Below are positions 14,310 through 16,741 of a DNA stretch of 16,741 nucleotides, in pieces. The number at the start of each line of letters is the position of its first letter. Position 1 is the first letter of the stretch. Location of the stretch: NCBI GenBank assembly GCA_025360565.1, contig JANYBY010000295.1, forward strand, positions 1-16,741. Direction: 5' to 3'. The position numbers were made by a program, and so were the translations under genes. This DNA is from Bacteroidota bacterium. Lineage in GTDB: Bacteria > Bacteroidota > Bacteroidia > B-17B0 > Aurantibacillaceae. The notes under the pieces are model-generated. The model saw nothing but the letters and a program-made list of their open reading frames with translations, was not told the origin of the DNA and ran no database searches.

Positions 14310-15431
14310 TTATTTTTTCTTTTTTCCCTGTTCCTTATACTGTTTCTTAATTTCTTCGGCAAGCGCTTTGTCCGCTACTTTTTCTTTAGCCATTTGGTAA
14401 TTAAGTTCCGAAACTGTTGCGCCACTCGCTAACAGCAGCCGAACTATTTCTTTTCTGTCTTTTACAATTGCCAGATCAAGGGCTGTATATTCGGCTTTAT
14501 TTTTATAGTTGAGATCAATCTTTTTGTCTATTAATTTTTTGGCGCTTGCCGCATCATTAAAAAAAATTGCGAAGCCGAGCGCGTTAAATCCATCTTGCTT
14601 TACATCTTTTAAAACAGGGTGCGGCTCTTTTGTTTTTTCGTTTATATCGTTTGTAATGTTGAGGGCATAATCAATAATTTCGGCGTTACCGCCTTCAATG
14701 GCGCACATTAATAAATTTTTATCTGTATCGAGTTTTACTTTGGGGTTTGCGCCCAAACGAATCAACTGAAAAAAAGTATTTCTTTGGTTTTTGTAAATTT
14801 GGTTGTAAAGTGCTGCGTAAATTAATGGGGTACCTCCACCTTCATTAGCAGAATTAATATTTACTCCTTTTTGCACCAGGTAATTTATGGTTGCCGTATC
14901 ACCCGCCGAAGCCGCGAAATGTAAAGGTGTTTGTAAATAAGGATCCTTAGCGTTTATGTCGGCACCCATTTTTAAAAGCTGTTCGGTTAATCCTTTGTTT
15001 CCGTAATTGATAGCGATCATCAAAGGCGTTTTCGATTCGCAGTAATCGCAAGATTGGTTAATGTTTGGTTTTTCGGCCAAAAGAAGATCTATGATCTCTG
15101 TATTACCAATACTAATGGATGATACAAAAGCTTTACTTATTTGAAACCCGTAATCAGCAAATTTTGTTTTATTGGCAATTAATAATTGTAATATTTCTTT
15201 TTGACCCGTTGCCGCTGCTTGTTGCACCAAATAGATAGGGTAGGTGGTTGTATCGTCGTCAAATTTTCGGCGGTAACTAATGTTTAGGTTTTGGTCTTTT
15301 TCGATATACGATCTTACCTCGTCAATTTTATTATTTTTTATGGCCGTAAAAATTGCCGGAACAGTTTTTTGCGAAAAAAGAGATTGAGCGCCGAAATAGA
15401 AAAAGGATAGTAAAAAGTATTTTAGTTGCAT
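14310..15431 (-). CDS. Exported ankyrin-repeat protein
   Basis: A 373-aa protein with a signal peptide (residues 1-21, ending SLFSQ), so probably periplasmic. Ankyrin repeats run from about residue 25 to 345. The best are 133-165 (KTPLMIAI...LLKMGADINAKD), 166-198 (LQTPLHFAASAGDTATINYLVQ), 200-232 (TPLIYAALYN...LIRLGANP), 238-260 and 315-345 (YTALDLAIVKDRKEIVRLLLASGA). The tail (350-373) is charged, helical and ends in four lysines. Ankyrin repeats bind proteins; the partner is unknown, and binding to the co-encoded WG-repeat protein is only a suggestion from gene order. The start is a clear ATG at 15429-15431. Upstream, TATATTTA at 15472-15479 (minus strand) is a one-mismatch fit to the Bacteroidota TAnnTTTG element. 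It is the first gene of a likely three-gene operon. Confidence 0.92.
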   Translation of the reverse strand: MQLKYFLLSFFYFGAQSLFSQKTVPAIFTAIKNNKIDEVRSYIEKDQNLNISYRRKFDDDTTTYPIYLVQQAAATGQKEILQLLIANKTKFADYGFQISKAFVSSISIGNTEIIDLLLAEKPNINQSCDYCESKTPLMIAINYGNKGLTEQLLKMGADINAKDPYLQTPLHFAASAGDTATINYLVQKGVNINSANEGGGTPLIYAALYNQIYKNQRNTFFQLIRLGANPKVKLDTDKNLLMCAIEGGNAEIIDYALNITNDINEKTKEPHPVLKDVKQDGFNALGFAIFFNDAASAKKLIDKKIDLNYKNKAEYTALDLAIVKDRKEIVRLLLASGATVSELNYQMAKEKVADKALAEEIKKQYKEQGKKKK

Positions 15432-15531
15432 GGTTCCGGGCCTATTGAAGAAATATAATTTATTAAAACAATAAATATACTAAACTTTTTGCCGGTAAAT
15501 AAAAGACAAGAATAGCAGCCTTCTATAAACG

Positions 15532-15563
15532 AAAAAAAACCGCTACAAATTGTGTAACGGTTT
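15532..15563 (-). terminator. Intrinsic terminator of the serine recombinase gene
   Basis: On the minus strand AAACCGTTACA (15563-15553) pairs with TGTAGCGGTTT (15547-15537) with one mismatch around a 5-nt loop. The arm runs straight into eight T residues, the form of an intrinsic terminator. The hairpin begins inside the recombinase stop codon (TAA, 15564-15562), so it clearly belongs to that gene and insulates the ankyrin operon from it. Confidence 0.85.
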
Positions 15564-16741
15564 AAGTATTTTTAAATTTTTCTGTGGTTAGTTGAGGGGG
15601 TCTCGACTCCGCTCGACCTGCGCCAACCGAAGTTAGCTGAATAATTTTATTGTTTGCGGTGGGAAAGTTACTGAAATCACCTGATAATTCGGCGATTTCA
15701 GTCATAAATTCATTTTCTCCTGTACTTCGACATTCATCTTTTTGGCGATCATACACAATTCCGGCCTCAAAGAGTGCATTTTGTAGTTCTTGGCGTTGGG
15801 TGTAGTCGCCGGAAGCCCACATTTCACGAAGGTTACAGGCGAACTCAAGGCTTACAGAAATAAAGTCTTCCAACTTCGACATCTCTATTTTATTATTTGC
15901 CCTTTGTGCCTCTAATTCTTCGGTTTCCTTCTCGAACTTGGCTTTGTACTTATTATAAAGCTCACCCGTCAATTCTTCAAGTATAAAACGCTCCTCAAGC
16001 CTTTCGAGTTTGTGACTGATATCCGTCATTTGACGGCTAATCATTTCCTCGCTTTCTTTAAGTCCTGCGTTGTGATCCTGAAAGGTTAAATACAACTGCT
16101 CTTTTATTAAAGGGAGAAATGTTTTATCAATTCTATATCCCTCTAACATTCCTGCAAACTTGTTATTTACTTCGTTTGCATTGCGGTTGCATTTACATCC
16201 CGGCGTGTTGCATTTATAATAAGGCACGTTCCACCCGTTTGCGATGTAGCCCCTCATTGGTTGGTTGCAGGCAGCGCACTTCATAAACCGCTTTAAAGCG
16301 ATCTCAGGGCGTTCCTTTTTGGTTTGCAGGCCGAGCTTCTTTTCAGCCATGATGTTGTTGGCTTCTAAAAAAATAGCTTCTGAAACTATTTTCTCATGCT
16401 TACCATCCACCACTTCACCTTCCAATGCTTTATGCACCATCTTGCCACAATAGAAAGGGTTTGTAAGTACTTCTCCGATTCTCCGAAGGCAATAATTCAG
16501 TCCGTAGCCTTTAAGACGTTTTTGTATTTCAACATTAGGCATCCGCTCTTTGGCTTTCCAATAGAACATTTTTTTTATGATTAAGCCTGTATCGTTTACT
16601 ACAATTTTACGTTCCTTATTATGCTTTACTGTATCATAACCAACGGGCGAAGCAGTTACCCATTCTCCTTGTATCAAATGTTCTTTTACTCCTGCCATGC
16701 ATTTCTGTCTTCTAAGTGCATTGTCCATTTCTCCGAACATA
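15562..16741 (-). CDS. Large serine recombinase, C-terminal part (5' end beyond window)
   Basis: Partial gene; at least 392 residues are visible and the frame is open to the window edge. The catalytic resolvase domain, with its serine nucleophile, lies beyond 16741. What is seen: the end of the linker helix followed by the Recombinase domain (about 25-110, with GEWVTASPVGYD at 25-36 and LTNPFYCGKMVH at 92-103), a zinc beta-ribbon with CAAC (155-158), C177 and C182, and a coiled coil (about 228-290) of the kind controlling integration versus excision. Such enzymes integrate and excise prophages, integrative elements and conjugative transposons by site-specific recombination. The visible methionine at 16738 is not taken as the start, because the family needs about 150 more residues. 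The last ~20 residues (GAGRAESRPPQLTT) are encoded partly by a repeat-like sequence at 15599-15618. Confidence 0.9.
   Translation of the reverse strand, partial: MFGEMDNALRRQKCMAGVKEHLIQGEWVTASPVGYDTVKHNKERKIVVNDTGLIIKKMFYWKAKERMPNVEIQKRLKGYGLNYCLRRIGEVLTNPFYCGKMVHKALEGEVVDGKHEKIVSEAIFLEANNIMAEKKLGLQTKKERPEIALKRFMKCAACNQPMRGYIANGWNVPYYKCNTPGCKCNRNANEVNNKFAGMLEGYRIDKTFLPLIKEQLYLTFQDHNAGLKESEEMISRQMTDISHKLERLEERFILEELTGELYNKYKAKFEKETEELEAQRANNKIEMSKLEDFISVSLEFACNLREMWASGDYTQRQELQNALFEAGIVYDRQKDECRSTGENEFMTEIAELSGDFSNFPTANNKIIQLTSVGAGRAESRPPQLTTEKFKNT
15599..15618. repeat. Possible interspersed repeat at the 3' end of the recombinase gene
   Basis: GGTCTCGACTCCGCTCGACC is GC-rich compared with its flanks and can fold imperfectly (GGT..CGA with TCGACC). 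Sequences of this CGACTCCGCTCGA type are familiar to me as intergenic repeats in Bacteroidota genomes. Here it is translated into the poorly conserved recombinase tail. This is a recollection of a pattern, not a search result, and there is one copy in the window. Confidence 0.35.

Noticed and set aside
14267..14362. Upstream extension of the WG-repeat gene into the ankyrin gene
   Set aside because: The extension is Lys/Arg-rich and antecedes a clear signal peptide that starts at the ATG at 14266.

Overview
The window looks like a piece of a Bacteroidota chromosome, most likely from the Flavobacteriales or a relative. The reasons are AT-rich DNA, no visible Shine-Dalgarno sequences, a surface protein with a type IX secretion (T9SS) C-terminal sorting domain, two TPR-transmembrane-SpoIIE phosphatases of the kind common in that phylum, and a TAnnTTTG-type promoter element before mnmG. 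Genus and species cannot be told from the sequence alone.

Layout. Positions 91-1069 (+) hold rpiB (ribose-5-phosphate isomerase B) and a small secreted protein with a probable thioredoxin-like fold but no CXXC. Converging on them with a 1-nt gap is a TPR/SpoIIE phosphatase (1071-3149, -), followed upstream by a choice-of-anchor-L/OmpA/T9SS surface protein (3233-4717, -). A short divergent intergenic region leads into a + strand block: mnmG (5005-6924), a membrane-anchored TPR protein 2 nt later, a GNAT acetyltransferase, and a zinc-ribbon SAM methyltransferase overlapping it by 4 nt. A 774-nt gap (9687-10460) has no convincing gene but carries inverted repeats and a perfect 32-bp palindrome. 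Beyond it, reading leftwards, a probable - strand operon encodes an ankyrin-repeat protein, a WG-repeat protein and a second TPR/SpoIIE phosphatase. The right edge contains the C-terminal part of a large serine recombinase with its own terminator, a sign of an integrated mobile element.

How the genes relate. Two identical 16-bp sites matching the chromosomal parS (ParB-binding) consensus lie 874 bp apart: one in the 25-nt gap between the TPR and GNAT genes, the other inside the methyltransferase coding sequence just before its SAM-binding motif. With mnmG (gidA), often an origin-proximal gene, they suggest an origin-proximal centromere-like region. The TPR, ankyrin, WG and SpoIIE proteins look like envelope-associated sensing and signalling modules, but no partner kinase, STAS protein or sigma factor is present to define a pathway.

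The most unusual features are the parS pair, a 42-nt palindromic element inserted in frame in mnmG, the 32-bp palindrome, and the number of genes whose only plausible start is not ATG.
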